Below are positions 34,402 to 43,483 of a stretch of DNA of 64,000 bases, one piece after another. The notes under the pieces are model-generated. The model was not told the origin of the DNA, did not search any database, and worked only from the letters and a program-made list of their open reading frames with translations. Each line of letters opens with the position of its first letter. Position 1 is the stretch's first letter. Source of the stretch: Variovorax terrae (lineage in GTDB: Bacteria; Pseudomonadota; Gammaproteobacteria; Burkholderiales; Burkholderiaceae_C); assembly GCF_022809125.1 (NCBI RefSeq), contig NZ_JALGBI010000002.1, positions 195,685 through 259,684 on the forward strand, given 5' to 3'. The position numbers and the translations under genes were made by a program.

Positions 34402-34892
34402 GCCGCTCCCTCCTCGCCGAGGGCCGCGCCGGCGCGCGGGCCGGGTGTCTGGTCGAAGGCCTGCAGGGGCTCGAAGCTGACCGCCACCACGTCCTCGATC
34501 CGATGAGACAGCATGGCACGCGTGAGCGAGGGGGGATAACCCACGCGCAGGACTTCCTGCTCCATCGCCTGCAGGTAGCGCGCCAGCAGCGGCTCGTCGT
34601 CCGGACTTGCCTCGCGGATGCGCGCGCGTTCCGTCTTGACCTGCACGGTGCGGTGCGTGAAGGGCACGCTGAACACCACCGCGGCGCTTCCCGTGGCGGC
34701 GATGTCCTGCACTAGCTGGCGCGACGAGCGGCGCGTGAGGTAGACCGTGATGGTGCGGCCCTCGGGCGTGATCGTGCTGCCCACCGCGCGCATGACGCTG
34801 GGCCGGTTGGCCTGGTCGCGCGAGCAGACGATGGTGGTCACCCCCTGGCTGATGAGCGCGATGAACTCCGGCGTCAACAGGCTGGCGGCCAT
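34398..34892 (-). CDS. PNPOx-like split-barrel protein
   Basis: 164 residues, soluble. The pattern FIALISQGVTTIVCSRDQAN, YLTRRSSRQLVQDIAATGSA and VVFSVPFTHRTVQVK fits the pyridoxamine 5'-phosphate oxidase-related FMN-binding fold, but the true PdxH motifs are absent. It starts five bases after the ABC permease gene and overlaps the GAF protein gene, so it belongs to the same four-gene operon. The function is unknown. Confidence 0.72.
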   Translation of the reverse strand: MAASLLTPEFIALISQGVTTIVCSRDQANRPSVMRAVGSTITPEGRTITVYLTRRSSRQLVQDIAATGSAAVVFSVPFTHRTVQVKTERARIREASPDDEPLLARYLQAMEQEVLRVGYPPSLTRAMLSHRIEDVVAVSFEPLQAFDQTPGPRAGAALGEEGAA

Positions 34893-34897
34893 GGCAT

Positions 34898-35728
34898 TCA
34901 GGCCTTGAAGCGCCGGCGGGTGAGCGCCAGCGCCAGCCAGAAGGCGGCTACGGCGTAGGCCAGCAGCACCAGCAGGTTGCGCAGCGGATGCTCGGGCCAC
35001 TGGTCCATGAACAGCGGGCGTACCAGCTCCACCGCGTTGGTCAGCGGCAACCAGTCGGAGACCACGCGCACCACGCTTGGCAGCTGTTCGCGCGGGAAGA
35101 ACACGCCGCTCAGGAACATCATGGGCGTGAGGAACAGCGTGAAGTAGTAGGTGAAGAAGTCGTAGCCCTTGGCCAGCGCATTGAAGATCAGCGCGATGCA
35201 TGAGAAGCTGATGCCGGCCAGGAACAGAAGGGGCCAGGCCAGCAGCAGCTTGGGGCTGTGGCTGATGCCGAGCGCCAGCATCACGCCCAGGATGGCCGTC
35301 ACGGTGAACAGCGCCTTGAACGAGGCCCACAGCATCTCGGCCAGCACGATGTTGTCCAGGCTCACCGGCGCGTTCATGATGCCGTCCCAGGTGCGCTGCA
35401 CCTGCATGCGCGAGAACGCCGAGTACAGCGCCTCGAACGAAGCCGCGTTCATGGCGCTCATGCAGATCGAGCCGCTGGCGAGGAACAGGATGTAGGGCAC
35501 GCTCTGCCCGCCCAGGTTGACCTGGCCGACCAGCGCGCCCATGCCGTAGCCGAAGGCCACCAGCCAGATCAGCGGCTCGGCGATGTTGCCCACCAGGCTG
35601 GGCACCGCGAGCTTGCGCCACACCAGCAGGTTGCGCAGGAACACCGGCCACCAGCGCCACGACAGCTCGGGCGCGCGCCAGGCCGACAGGGTGGGTTCTG
35701 GCACCGCCAGGCTGTTGTCGCTGCTCAT
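34898..35728 (-). CDS. ABC-2 type permease, NodJ-like
   Basis: 276 residues with about six membrane segments (LVGNIAEPLIWLVAFGYGMG, LFTVTAILGVMLALGI, LLLAWPLLFLAGISFSC, FFTYYFTLFLTPMMFLSGVF, LLVLLAYAVAAFWLALAL). It is the membrane half of an ABC-2/NodJ exporter. ATG 35728 is chosen because GGGAGGA precedes it; it lies two bases after the ATPase stop. Its N-terminus is cytosolic, WRWWPVFLRNLLVWRKL. The exported molecule is unknown. Confidence 0.88.
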   Translation of the reverse strand: MSSDNSLAVPEPTLSAWRAPELSWRWWPVFLRNLLVWRKLAVPSLVGNIAEPLIWLVAFGYGMGALVGQVNLGGQSVPYILFLASGSICMSAMNAASFEALYSAFSRMQVQRTWDGIMNAPVSLDNIVLAEMLWASFKALFTVTAILGVMLALGISHSPKLLLAWPLLFLAGISFSCIALIFNALAKGYDFFTYYFTLFLTPMMFLSGVFFPREQLPSVVRVVSDWLPLTNAVELVRPLFMDQWPEHPLRNLLVLLAYAVAAFWLALALTRRRFKA

Positions 35729-35730
35729 GG

Positions 35731-36663
35731 TCAAGCGTCCTCCCTGATCTGGCGGCCGGTGAGCTTGAGGAACAGGTCCTCCAGGTTGGCCGGCCGGTGC
35801 AGCGTGCGCAGCTGCGGGTGGGCGGCCAGCCCTTCCAGCAGCGGCTTGGCGCTCTGCGTGTAGAAAAATACCGTCTCGCCGCTGACCTCGACGCGCGCGG
35901 CCAGCGCCTTGAGCGGCGAATCCACCAGCGCCAGCGCACCGTTGCCGTAGACCTCCACCACGTCAGGCTCCAGGTGCTGGGCGATCAGGTCGCGCGGCCG
36001 GCCTTCGGCGATCTTGCGGCCGTGGTCCAGCACCAGCAGGCGCGAGCACAGGCGTTCGGCCTCGTCCATGAAGTGGGTGGTCAGCAGGATCGACTTGCCC
36101 TGCTGCAGCAGCAGTTGCAGGCGTTCCCACATCAAGTGCCGCGCCTGCGGGTCCAGCCCGGTGGTGGGCTCGTCCAGCAGCAGCAGCCGGGGCTCGTTGA
36201 CCAGCGCGCGGGCCAGGCTGAGCCGGCGCTTCATGCCGCCCGAGAGCTCGCCGGGCTTGGCATCGGCCTTGTGGGTGAGCGCCGCGAACTCCAGCAGCCT
36301 CGGGATGCGCGCCTCGATGTCGGCGCGGCGCATGCCGAAGTAGCGGCCATAGACCAGCAGGTTTTCGGCGCAGGTGAAGTCCGGGTCGAGCGTGTCGAAC
36401 TGGCTCACCACGCCGAGCTGCTCCTTGATGGCCAGCACGTCGCGCGGCATCTGCAGGCCCAGCGCCGTGATCTCGCCCGCATCCGGCGCCGTCAGGCCCA
36501 GGCACATGCGGATGGTGGTGGTCTTGCCGGCGCCATTGGGGCCGATCACGCCCAGGCATTCGCCGGGAGCGATGTCGAACGAGACGCCGTCGACGGCCAG
36601 GGACGGGCCATAGCGCTTGGTCAGGTTCCGGACGGACAGGAGATACGGCTGCATGGGCGCCAT
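35731..36663 (-). CDS. ABC-2 exporter ATPase, NodI-like
   Basis: 310 residues. Walker A GPNGAGKTTTIRMCLGL, Q-loop VVSQFDTLDPDFTCAEN, signature LSGGMKRRLSLARALVNEP, Walker B LLLLDEPTTGLDPQ and H-loop LLTTHFMDEAERL are intact, and the FDTLDPDFT stretch is typical of NodI/DrrA exporters. ATG 36663 or ATG 36654 could be the start. It pairs with the NodJ-like permease directly downstream. Neither nod genes nor lipooligosaccharide genes are nearby. Confidence 0.9.
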   Translation of the reverse strand: MAPMQPYLLSVRNLTKRYGPSLAVDGVSFDIAPGECLGVIGPNGAGKTTTIRMCLGLTAPDAGEITALGLQMPRDVLAIKEQLGVVSQFDTLDPDFTCAENLLVYGRYFGMRRADIEARIPRLLEFAALTHKADAKPGELSGGMKRRLSLARALVNEPRLLLLDEPTTGLDPQARHLMWERLQLLLQQGKSILLTTHFMDEAERLCSRLLVLDHGRKIAEGRPRDLIAQHLEPDVVEVYGNGALALVDSPLKALAARVEVSGETVFFYTQSAKPLLEGLAAHPQLRTLHRPANLEDLFLKLTGRQIREDA

Positions 36664-36720
36664 ATTACTTGGACGCCGCGACGCGGCGGCCCCCCGGCGG
36701 CGGCCGGTGCGCGCGGCCGC

Positions 36721-37530
36721 TCAGGCGCCTGGGGCCTGGCCACCGCGGTGCCGGGCCGACACCATGCCCAGCACCACGACCGCCAGGCTGCCCAGGATCA
36801 GCAGCGTGCTGACGGTCGAGAGCGTCGGGTCGATCTCGTCGCGCAGGGAGCCGAACATCACCTTGGTGATGGTGGCGTTGTCGCCGGCGGCGATGAACAG
36901 CGAGACCACCACCTCGTCCAGCGAGGTGACGAAGGCGAACAGCGCCCCGGACAGCACGCTGGTGCGGATCTGCGGCAGGGTGACCGTGAGGAAGGCGCGC
37001 AGCCGCGTGCAGCCCAGGCTGCGCGCCACCAGCTCCTGCGACATGTCGAAGGAGCGCAGGCCCGCCAGCACCGTCACGACGACGAAGGGCAGCGCCAGCA
37101 TGGTGTGGGCCAGCGCGATGCCTGCGAAGTTGCCGAGGATCTCCAGCCTCACGAAGATGTAGAAGATGCCAATGGCCAGGATGATGTGGGGCACCATCAG
37201 GGGCAGCAGCAGGAAGGTCTGCGCCAGGCGCACGCTGGCCGTGCGCCCGTGGTGGATGCCGTAGGCGGCCGCGACGCCCAGGGGCGTCGCCAGCAGCGTG
37301 GTGCAGAAGGCCAGCTTCAGGCTCACCAGGAGGGCCCCATACCATTCGAGTGCGGTGAAGAAGCGCTCATACCAGCGCAGCGACCAGCCGCGCGGCGGGA
37401 AGTCCAGCATGCGCGAGTCCGAAAAGGACATGGGGATTACCACCAGCACCGGCAGCACGAGGAACAGCACGACCAGTGCGGCCAGTGCATAGAGCCAGAT
37501 CCGGCGGCGGTGGGACACGAGAGCGTTCAT
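36721..37530 (-). CDS. Polyamine-type ABC transporter permease (PotC-like)
   Basis: 269 residues with six membrane segments (ALAALVVLFLVLPVLVVIPM, AQTFLLLPLMVPHIILAIG, LAHTMLALPFVVVTVLAGL and others). The EAA loop that contacts the ATPase reads ELVARSLGCTRLRAFLTVTL. It is the last gene of the nine-gene Rieske operon and starts three bases after the other permease gene. The substrate is presumably the compound attacked by the Rieske enzymes, not polyamine itself. Confidence 0.9.
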   Translation of the reverse strand: MNALVSHRRRIWLYALAALVVLFLVLPVLVVIPMSFSDSRMLDFPPRGWSLRWYERFFTALEWYGALLVSLKLAFCTTLLATPLGVAAAYGIHHGRTASVRLAQTFLLLPLMVPHIILAIGIFYIFVRLEILGNFAGIALAHTMLALPFVVVTVLAGLRSFDMSQELVARSLGCTRLRAFLTVTLPQIRTSVLSGALFAFVTSLDEVVVSLFIAAGDNATITKVMFGSLRDEIDPTLSTVSTLLILGSLAVVVLGMVSARHRGGQAPGA

Positions 37531-37533
37531 GGC

Positions 37534-38418
37534 TTATTTCTGGAACAGCCGCTCGACCGGCATGTAGCGCCCGGCGGCGGCGAAGATGGCCAGCACCGCG
37601 GCCACGAAGAAGATGGCGACGGCGCTGGCCGTGCCCCAGTTCATGCTGCTGTTGACCTCGTGCTCGATCAGGATGGACATCACCACCGTGCGCCCACCGC
37701 CCAGCAAGGCCGGCGTGATGTAGAAGCCCAGGCACAGCACGAAGACCAGCACGCACCCGGCCACGATGCCGGCCATCGTCTGCGGAAAGAAGACGTGCCA
37801 GAACGTGTAGAGCGGCGAGGCGCCCATGCCGGCGGCGGCCCGGGTGTGGTCAGGGTCGACCTTCTGCAACGCCGCGTACAGCGGAAACACCATGAAGGGC
37901 AGCATGATGTGGACCATGCCCACCAGGGCGCCGACGGCGTTGTGCATCATCGGTATCGGGGTGTCGATCAGCCCTGACTTGAGCAGCAGCGTATTGACGA
38001 TGCCGCGGTTCTGCAGCAGCACCAGCCAGGCGTAGGTGCGCACCAGCACGCTGGTCCAGAACGGCAGGGCCACCAGCGCCATGACCAGCGTGGCGGCCCA
38101 GCGCGGCATCAGCGTCATGGCATAGGCCAGTACGTAGCCCGCGAGCGCGCACACGACGGTGGTGACCACGGCCAGCCACGCGGTGAGGTAGAAGGCCCGG
38201 GCATAGGAGGTGTCGTCGAAGATGCGGGCGTAGTTGTCCAGCGTGAAGCCGCCTTGCGGCCCCGTGAAGGACAGGGCGAACAGCCACAGCAGCGGCACGG
38301 CCAGCAGCGCGAAGATCAGCGCCGCGGCCGGCGACACGTTCAGCAGCGCCCAGCGCTGCTCGCGGCGCTCCAGGCCGCGCGGGCGCGCGGCGGCGGCGGG
38401 AAGGACATGCGTGGCCAT
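37534..38418 (-). CDS. Polyamine-type ABC transporter permease (PotB-like)
   Basis: 294 residues with six membrane segments, including LIFALLAVPLLWLFALSF, LVMALVALPFWTSVLVR and MVHIMLPFMVFPLYAALQ. The EAA loop is TRAAAGMGASPLYTFWHVFF. ATG 38418 is used since the protein then begins MATHVLPAAA; the Rieske gene ends four bases upstream. It forms the membrane channel with the PotC-like protein. Confidence 0.9.
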   Translation of the reverse strand: MATHVLPAAAARPRGLERREQRWALLNVSPAAALIFALLAVPLLWLFALSFTGPQGGFTLDNYARIFDDTSYARAFYLTAWLAVVTTVVCALAGYVLAYAMTLMPRWAATLVMALVALPFWTSVLVRTYAWLVLLQNRGIVNTLLLKSGLIDTPIPMMHNAVGALVGMVHIMLPFMVFPLYAALQKVDPDHTRAAAGMGASPLYTFWHVFFPQTMAGIVAGCVLVFVLCLGFYITPALLGGGRTVVMSILIEHEVNSSMNWGTASAVAIFFVAAVLAIFAAAGRYMPVERLFQK

Positions 38419-38422
38419 GGCG

Positions 38423-39430
38423 TCAGTTGATGAACGGGGCCGAGGGATGGGCGCGCGGATAGGCCCGCAGATAGCGCAGGAAGCGCCCCAGCGTCGTGTC
38501 GGCCTTGGTGAGCAGGCCTTGCCGGTAGTGAATGGTGTTGAGGATGTCCTTGTCCTCGCCGACCGTGCGCCGGCTGATGGCCAGCACATCCTGGAGCTGC
38601 GCCGCGGCGTCGGGGCCGGCACGCACCAGGCTGCAGCTGAACACCTCGTGCTGGCCGGGCCGCGGCAGGCTGAAGCCGGTCACGTTGCAGCGCCAGTAGC
38701 CGTTGTACAGGCCCCAGCGGTAGAACACGCTGGTGCCCAGGATGCCGGCCGTGTTGGCGATCGGCACATTGCCCTGATGAACGCCGCTGTAGCTGAATTC
38801 CATGCCGTGCTCGTGCCAGCGCACGAGTTCGTGCGGGTCGTCCGCGTCGAAGCGGATCTTGTGCACCACCTTCAGGTGCTGCATGTCCGGCGTGTTGGCG
38901 GCGAACACCCAGGGGTCGCACTGCAGGCGCTCGCCCATGCGGTAGGCGCTGGCGGCCAGTTCGGCATCGGGATAGGGCAGTTGCGGCAGATCGAACAGCG
39001 GCGTCTCGCCGTTGAAGACCCAGATGATGCCGAAGCGCTCCTGCGTCGGAAAGACGAACAGGCAGGCCGAGCGGGGTGGCGGGTCGCCAATGCCGGTCTT
39101 CACGCACACACCGTCGCCGTTGTACTCCCAGTGGTGGAAGGCGCACTGCACGTGGTTGCCCACGACCCGGCCCACCGACAGGTCCGCGCCCACGTGCGGG
39201 CAGTAGGCGCTCATGGCCTGCGGTGCGCCGCCCTCCTTGCGGAAGACGACGATCTTGCCGTCCAGGAACTCAAGGCCCAGGATCTGGCCCGCCGCCAGGT
39301 CCGAGGCGAGCGCGACCGGGTACCACGACTGCGAGAACAGCCCGTTCTCGCCTTCGGGTGGAATCGGCATGGCGCGCGGAGGCTGCGGGCGCGGCCGGGT
39401 GGAGGCGGGCGGGGCGATGGTCTGTTCCAT
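38423..39430 (-). CDS. Rieske non-heme iron oxygenase, alpha subunit (paralog 1)
   Basis: 335 residues. The Rieske cluster motif is CPHVGADL ... CAFHHWEYNG (two Cys, two His, about residues 77-100). The mononuclear iron site reads NTPDMQHLKVVHKIRF (D..H....H). Length and layout match single-component-alpha aromatic oxygenases of the VanA/phthalate class, which hydroxylate or demethylate aromatic rings and need an electron chain. It is strongly similar over its whole length to the product of 42011-43003, and both end in AHPSAPFI. Its partner ferredoxin is probably that at 41690. Confidence 0.93.
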   Translation of the reverse strand: MEQTIAPPASTRPRPQPPRAMPIPPEGENGLFSQSWYPVALASDLAAGQILGLEFLDGKIVVFRKEGGAPQAMSAYCPHVGADLSVGRVVGNHVQCAFHHWEYNGDGVCVKTGIGDPPPRSACLFVFPTQERFGIIWVFNGETPLFDLPQLPYPDAELAASAYRMGERLQCDPWVFAANTPDMQHLKVVHKIRFDADDPHELVRWHEHGMEFSYSGVHQGNVPIANTAGILGTSVFYRWGLYNGYWRCNVTGFSLPRPGQHEVFSCSLVRAGPDAAAQLQDVLAISRRTVGEDKDILNTIHYRQGLLTKADTTLGRFLRYLRAYPRAHPSAPFIN

Positions 39431-39441
39431 GAAGCGAGGTC

Positions 39442-40593
39442 CTAGTCGGGCACGACGATGGTGGCGGAGGGCGACAGGCCCAGCTCGACGGCCTGGCCGG
39501 CCGCCCAGGTCTGCGCCTCGACGCCGCCGCGCAGGGGCTTGCGGATCGAGATGGCCTGCGCTCCGGCGATCTGCGCCAGCATCAGCAGGCTGTCGCCCTG
39601 GTAGATCACGTCCGTCAGCCGGGCGGGAATGCGGTTGAATCCCTCGCCATACTCGCCCGGCAGCAAGAGGCGCTCGGCCCGCAGCGCCACATGCAGCGAA
39701 GGCGCGTCGGGCAGCGGGTCGGCCACCGCCAGCAGGCGGCCGTCCGGCAGGGCTACGGTGCCCGCCGATGCCTGGGTGACGGGCACCAGCGTCGTTTCTC
39801 CGATGAAGCCGGCAACGAAGCGGCTGGCGGGCTTTTCATAGATGCGCGCAGGAGCGTCGCACTGCTCGATCCGTCCCTTGTTCATCACGGCGACCCGGTC
39901 GCTCATGGTCAGCGCCTCGCGCTGGTCGTGGGTGACGTAGAGGGTGGTGGCGCCGATCTTCTCGTGCAGGCGGCGGATCTCGACCTGCATCTGCTCGCGC
40001 AGGTTCTTGTCCAGCGCCGACAGCGGCTCGTCCATCAGCACGATGCGCGGCGCGAACACCACGGCGCGGGCCAGCGCCACGCGCTGGCGCTGGCCGCCAG
40101 AGAGGGCCGAGATGCTGCGGCCGCCGAGCTGCGAGAGCTGCACCAGCTCGAGGGCCTCACGCACGCGCCGGTCGATCTCCGGGCCCGCCATCTTGCGCAC
40201 CCGCAGCGGAAAGGCGATGTTTTCGTACACGCTCTTGTGCGGGAACAGGGCGTAGTTCTGGAACACCATGCCCAGCCCGCGCTCGTGCACCGGCCGGGCG
40301 GTGACGTCATCGCCGCCGAACCACAGCGTGCCCTCGTCCGGCGCAATGAAGCCCGCGATGATGTTGAGCAGCGTGGTCTTGCCCGAACCCGAGGGCCCGA
40401 GCAAGGTGAGGAATTCGCCGGGCTTCACGTCGAGCGAGACGCGGTCGAGCGCCGCGAACGCGCCGTAGGACTTGCTCAACGCCTCGGTCCGGATGCCCAG
40501 CGATCCCTGCCCGGCGGCCGCGGGCGCCTGGTCGCGCACGGCCAGGCCGGCCGGCGCGGCGGAAAGAACGGATGCAGGACTCATGGCCACCAT
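39442..40593 (-). CDS. Polyamine-type ABC transporter ATPase (PotA-like)
   Basis: 383 residues. Walker A LLGPSGSGKTTLLNIIAG, Q-loop MVFQNYALFPHKSVYENIAF, signature SALSGGQRQRVALARAVVF, Walker B RIVLMDEPLSALDKNLRE and H-loop LYVTHDQREALTMSD are intact, and a C-terminal TOBE-like regulatory domain follows. ATG 40593 overlaps the stop of the binding-protein gene (TGATG); ATG 40584 is an alternative. It energises the two permeases downstream, from which it is separated by the first Rieske gene. Confidence 0.93.
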   Translation of the reverse strand: MVAMSPASVLSAAPAGLAVRDQAPAAAGQGSLGIRTEALSKSYGAFAALDRVSLDVKPGEFLTLLGPSGSGKTTLLNIIAGFIAPDEGTLWFGGDDVTARPVHERGLGMVFQNYALFPHKSVYENIAFPLRVRKMAGPEIDRRVREALELVQLSQLGGRSISALSGGQRQRVALARAVVFAPRIVLMDEPLSALDKNLREQMQVEIRRLHEKIGATTLYVTHDQREALTMSDRVAVMNKGRIEQCDAPARIYEKPASRFVAGFIGETTLVPVTQASAGTVALPDGRLLAVADPLPDAPSLHVALRAERLLLPGEYGEGFNRIPARLTDVIYQGDSLLMLAQIAGAQAISIRKPLRGGVEAQTWAAGQAVELGLSPSATIVVPD

Positions 40594-41639
40594 CACTGCA
40601 GGAACTTGGCGAAGCGCTGATAGGCAGCTTCGGCCTCGGGCGAGGCATACCAGCGCTGGTCGGCCCACACCTGCCGGGGCAGGTTCTGCGGCGCGCTGGG
40701 CAGCCACTCCATCGCGGCCGCGGGAATCAGGCCGCCCTCGAAGGCCTTCAGGTTGGTCGGGCCGTAGATGCTGGCCACGGCGAAGGCGGCCTGGTTCTTC
40801 GGTTCGAGCGCGGAGTTGATCAGCTGCATCACGGCCTTGGGGTTCTGCGCGTTGTGCGGCACCATCAGGCATTCGGTGTCGATGAAGGCCTTGTCCCAGA
40901 CGAAGGTGAGCGGCGTGCCGTCCTTGACCACCGACATCGCGCGGGCATTGGAGATCAGGCCCATGTCCACCTCGCCGTCGCGCATCAGCTGCATGGCCTG
41001 GCCGCTGGACTTGTACCAGACCGCCACGTGCGGCTTGATCTTCTCGAGCTTGGCGAAGGCGCGGTCCACGCCGGCCGGCGTGCGCAGCACCTTGTACACG
41101 TCGGCCGGGGGCACGCCGTCGGCGATCAGCGCGATCTCCAGCGCATACAGGCCGTCGCCGATCAGGGTGCGGCGGCCGGGGAATCTCTGCACGTCGAAGA
41201 AGTCGGCCCAGCTCTTGGGGCCGTTGGCGCCGTACTTCTTGGTCTGGTAGGTCAGGCCGTAGCTGAAGGTGTACACGCCCACGTACTTGGGCTGGGCCAG
41301 CGCGGCCGGCACCTTCGACTTGTCGACCACGCCGTAGTCGATGTCCTGGATCAGGTTGGCCTGGGCCGCCTGCTCACAGCGCGCGAAGCCGATTTCAGTG
41401 AGGTCCCAGCCCGGCGCCTTGGCCATCAGGTGGGCCTTCACGCCGCTCCAGAAGCCGTTGCGGTCTTCCTTGATGCGGATGTTGAGCTTGCCCGCGTCGG
41501 CAAACATCTGGTTGACCATGGCCTCCTGCAGGGGGCCGCCGAAGCCTGCGAAGGCCACGGTGGTCTGCGCGGCGGCGGCCAGAGGCCATTGCAGCAGCGC
41601 AGCGGTGGCGACTGCGCCCAGGATCTTGAGGACTTTCAT
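40593..41639 (-). CDS. Polyamine-type ABC solute-binding protein (PotD/F-like)
   Basis: 348 residues. Signal peptide MKVLKILGAVATAALLQWPL cut near AAAAQT. The mature protein follows the spermidine/putrescine-type binding family (FAGFGGPLQEAMVNQMFADA, WDLTEIGFARCEQA, YGLTYQTKKYG, DGEVDMGLISNARAM). GGAG lies nine bases before ATG 41639, chosen over the in-frame GTG at 41648. The ligand is unknown; it may be an aromatic compound in this operon. Confidence 0.9.
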   Translation of the reverse strand: MKVLKILGAVATAALLQWPLAAAAQTTVAFAGFGGPLQEAMVNQMFADAGKLNIRIKEDRNGFWSGVKAHLMAKAPGWDLTEIGFARCEQAAQANLIQDIDYGVVDKSKVPAALAQPKYVGVYTFSYGLTYQTKKYGANGPKSWADFFDVQRFPGRRTLIGDGLYALEIALIADGVPPADVYKVLRTPAGVDRAFAKLEKIKPHVAVWYKSSGQAMQLMRDGEVDMGLISNARAMSVVKDGTPLTFVWDKAFIDTECLMVPHNAQNPKAVMQLINSALEPKNQAAFAVASIYGPTNLKAFEGGLIPAAAMEWLPSAPQNLPRQVWADQRWYASPEAEAAYQRFAKFLQ

Positions 41640-41689
41640 CGTGAACACTCCAGCAATAGGGGTTGGTACTTGGAAAGGGAGGCGGTGCT

Positions 41690-42004
41690 TCAGGCGGCGA
41701 TGGCCAGCCGCAGGCCGTCCATCGCCTGCTCCACGCGAATCTGGCAGGCCAGGCGCGACGTCGGCCGCCGCCCATCCAGCCAGTCAAGCAGGGCGGCTTC
41801 GTCGGGCGCGGGGGCGGGAAGGCGGGCAAACCAGGTCTCGTCCAGATGCACGAGGCAGGTGCCGCAGGCCAGGCTGCCTTCGCAGGAGGCCTCGATGTCC
41901 AGGCCTGCGTCCTTGAGCGAGCGCATCAGCGAGCGCCCGGCCTGCGCCGGCACCTCGCGCAGCGCCTGGCCGTCGGCATCGAGCAGGTGGCAGGTGATCG
42001 TCAT
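41690..42004 (-). CDS. [2Fe-2S] ferredoxin, plant type
   Basis: 104 residues. The cluster-binding pattern is Cys in EASCEGSLACGTCLVHL and a distant Cys in SRLACQIRVEQ, giving C-x5-C-x2-C and a fourth Cys about 40 residues later. It is a soluble electron carrier that most likely feeds one or both Rieske oxygenases. No ferredoxin reductase is encoded in the operon, so a reductase from elsewhere must serve it. It lies six bases after the second Rieske gene. Confidence 0.93.
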   Translation of the reverse strand: MTITCHLLDADGQALREVPAQAGRSLMRSLKDAGLDIEASCEGSLACGTCLVHLDETWFARLPAPAPDEAALLDWLDGRRPTSRLACQIRVEQAMDGLRLAIAA

Positions 42005-42010
42005 GGCGGT

Positions 42011-43003
42011 TCAGCGGATGAAGGGGGCCGATGGATGGGCCCGCGGGAAGTTGCGCACGATGGTCAGGTACTTGGCGAGCGTGCGGTCGGCCGCGGTGAA
42101 GGTACCCTGGCGGTAGTGGATGCTGTCGAGGATCTTCTCGTCCTCGCCGATGGTGCGCTCGGTGATGCCGCGCATGATGGCCAGGCGTTCCTCGGCCTGC
42201 TCGCCCTTGAGCACCATGGCCGCGCCGTACACGTGGTGCAGGCCGGGCGCGGGCAGGGCGAAGCCGGTGACGGCGGCGCACCACCAGTCGCCATAGCTGC
42301 CGGTGCGCCAGAAGCAGCCGGTGCCGCGCAGGCCCAGGTTCCAGTCGATGGGCACGCCGCCCTGGTGCCGGGCCTTGATGTTGTATTGAAGGCCCCACTC
42401 GTCCCAGCGGATCTCGTCGTGCGGGTCGCCATGCTCGAACTTCACCTTGTGCACGGCCTTGAGGTGCTGCATGTCGGGCGTGTTGGCCGCGAACACCCAG
42501 GGGTCGCTGTGAAACGGCCGCGGCAGCTTGTAGCTCCAGACCAGGAGCTGGTCTTCGGGGTAGCCCATGTCGGGCAGCTCGAACAGCGGCGTCTCGCCGT
42601 TGAACACCCACACGATGCCCCAGCGCTCCTGCGATGGAAAAACGAACAGGCAGGCCGAGCGCGGCGGCGGGTCGCCGATGCCGGTCTTAACGCACACGCC
42701 GTCGCCGTTGTATTCCCAGTGGTGGAAGGCGCATTGCACATGGTTGCCCACGACCTGGCCCACCGACAGGTCCGCGCCCAGGTGCGGGCAGTAGGCGCTG
42801 GTGACGTGGACCGCGCCGTCATCGCCGCGGAACGCAACCACCTTGCCGTCCAGAAAGGGGCAGCCCAGGACCTGCCCCCGGGCCACTTCGGACGACAGGC
42901 ACAAGGGGTACCACGACTGGCGGAACAGGCCATCCTGGCCTTCGGCCGGAATGGGCAGGGTGCGCGGGGGCGTGGGGCGTGCGGGGGCGGCGGTCGGTTC
43001 CAT
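42011..43003 (-). CDS. Rieske non-heme iron oxygenase, alpha subunit (paralog 2)
   Basis: 330 residues. Rieske motif CPHLGADL ... CAFHHWEYNG and iron site NTPDMQHLKAVHKVKF. It shares long identical stretches with the protein from 38423-39430 (for example VCVKTGIGDPPPRSACLFVF), so the two arose by duplication within this operon. Both keep full metal-ligand sets, so both should be active, either as separate enzymes or as a mixed oligomer. The ATG at 43003 is eight bases after the VOC gene stop. Confidence 0.93.
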   Translation of the reverse strand: MEPTAAPARPTPPRTLPIPAEGQDGLFRQSWYPLCLSSEVARGQVLGCPFLDGKVVAFRGDDGAVHVTSAYCPHLGADLSVGQVVGNHVQCAFHHWEYNGDGVCVKTGIGDPPPRSACLFVFPSQERWGIVWVFNGETPLFELPDMGYPEDQLLVWSYKLPRPFHSDPWVFAANTPDMQHLKAVHKVKFEHGDPHDEIRWDEWGLQYNIKARHQGGVPIDWNLGLRGTGCFWRTGSYGDWWCAAVTGFALPAPGLHHVYGAAMVLKGEQAEERLAIMRGITERTIGEDEKILDSIHYRQGTFTAADRTLAKYLTIVRNFPRAHPSAPFIR

Positions 43004-43010
43004 GGTCTTT

Positions 43011-43460
43011 CTACTTTCTGCCGATCAGCTCGATCTTGTAGCCGTCGGGGTCTTCGATGAAGGCGATCAGGGTCGGGCTGTGCTTCATGGGCCCCGGCGA
43101 GCGGGAAATCTTCACGCCGGCCTCGGCCAGCTCGCCGCAGGTCGCATAGATGTCGTTCACTGCCAGCGCGATGTGGCCGTAGGCCGCGCCCTGGGCGTAG
43201 GGCTCCTGCTGATCCCAGTTGTGCGTGAGCTCCAGCACCGTGTCGCTGTCCTCGTCGCCGTAGCCGAGGAAGACCAGCGTGAAGCGCCCGCTCGGGTAGT
43301 CCTGGCGGCGCAGCATCTGCATGCCCAGCGCGCCGATGTAGAACTCGAGCGAGCGCTGCAGGTTGAACACGCGCAGCATCACGTGCAGCAGGCGCGTGGG
43401 CCGTTCGCTGAGATCCAGCCGCGGCTCGGGCTGGGAATGGGTGGCCAGTTCGTAGTCCAT
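43011..43460 (-). CDS. Glyoxalase I-type VOC protein
   Basis: 149 residues, vicinal oxygen chelate fold. The four metal ligands of glyoxalase I are visible: His in LLHVMLRV, Glu in TVLELTHNW, His in YGHIALAV and Glu in GYKIELIG, with FYIGALGMQMLRR between. It could be a true lactoylglutathione lyase or a VOC enzyme recruited to the pathway. It is the second gene of the operon, 23 bases after the ridA-like gene. Confidence 0.87.
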   Translation of the reverse strand: MDYELATHSQPEPRLDLSERPTRLLHVMLRVFNLQRSLEFYIGALGMQMLRRQDYPSGRFTLVFLGYGDEDSDTVLELTHNWDQQEPYAQGAAYGHIALAVNDIYATCGELAEAGVKISRSPGPMKHSPTLIAFIEDPDGYKIELIGRK

Positions 43461-43483
43461 CGCGAATCCTGTGCTCGCCCGCC

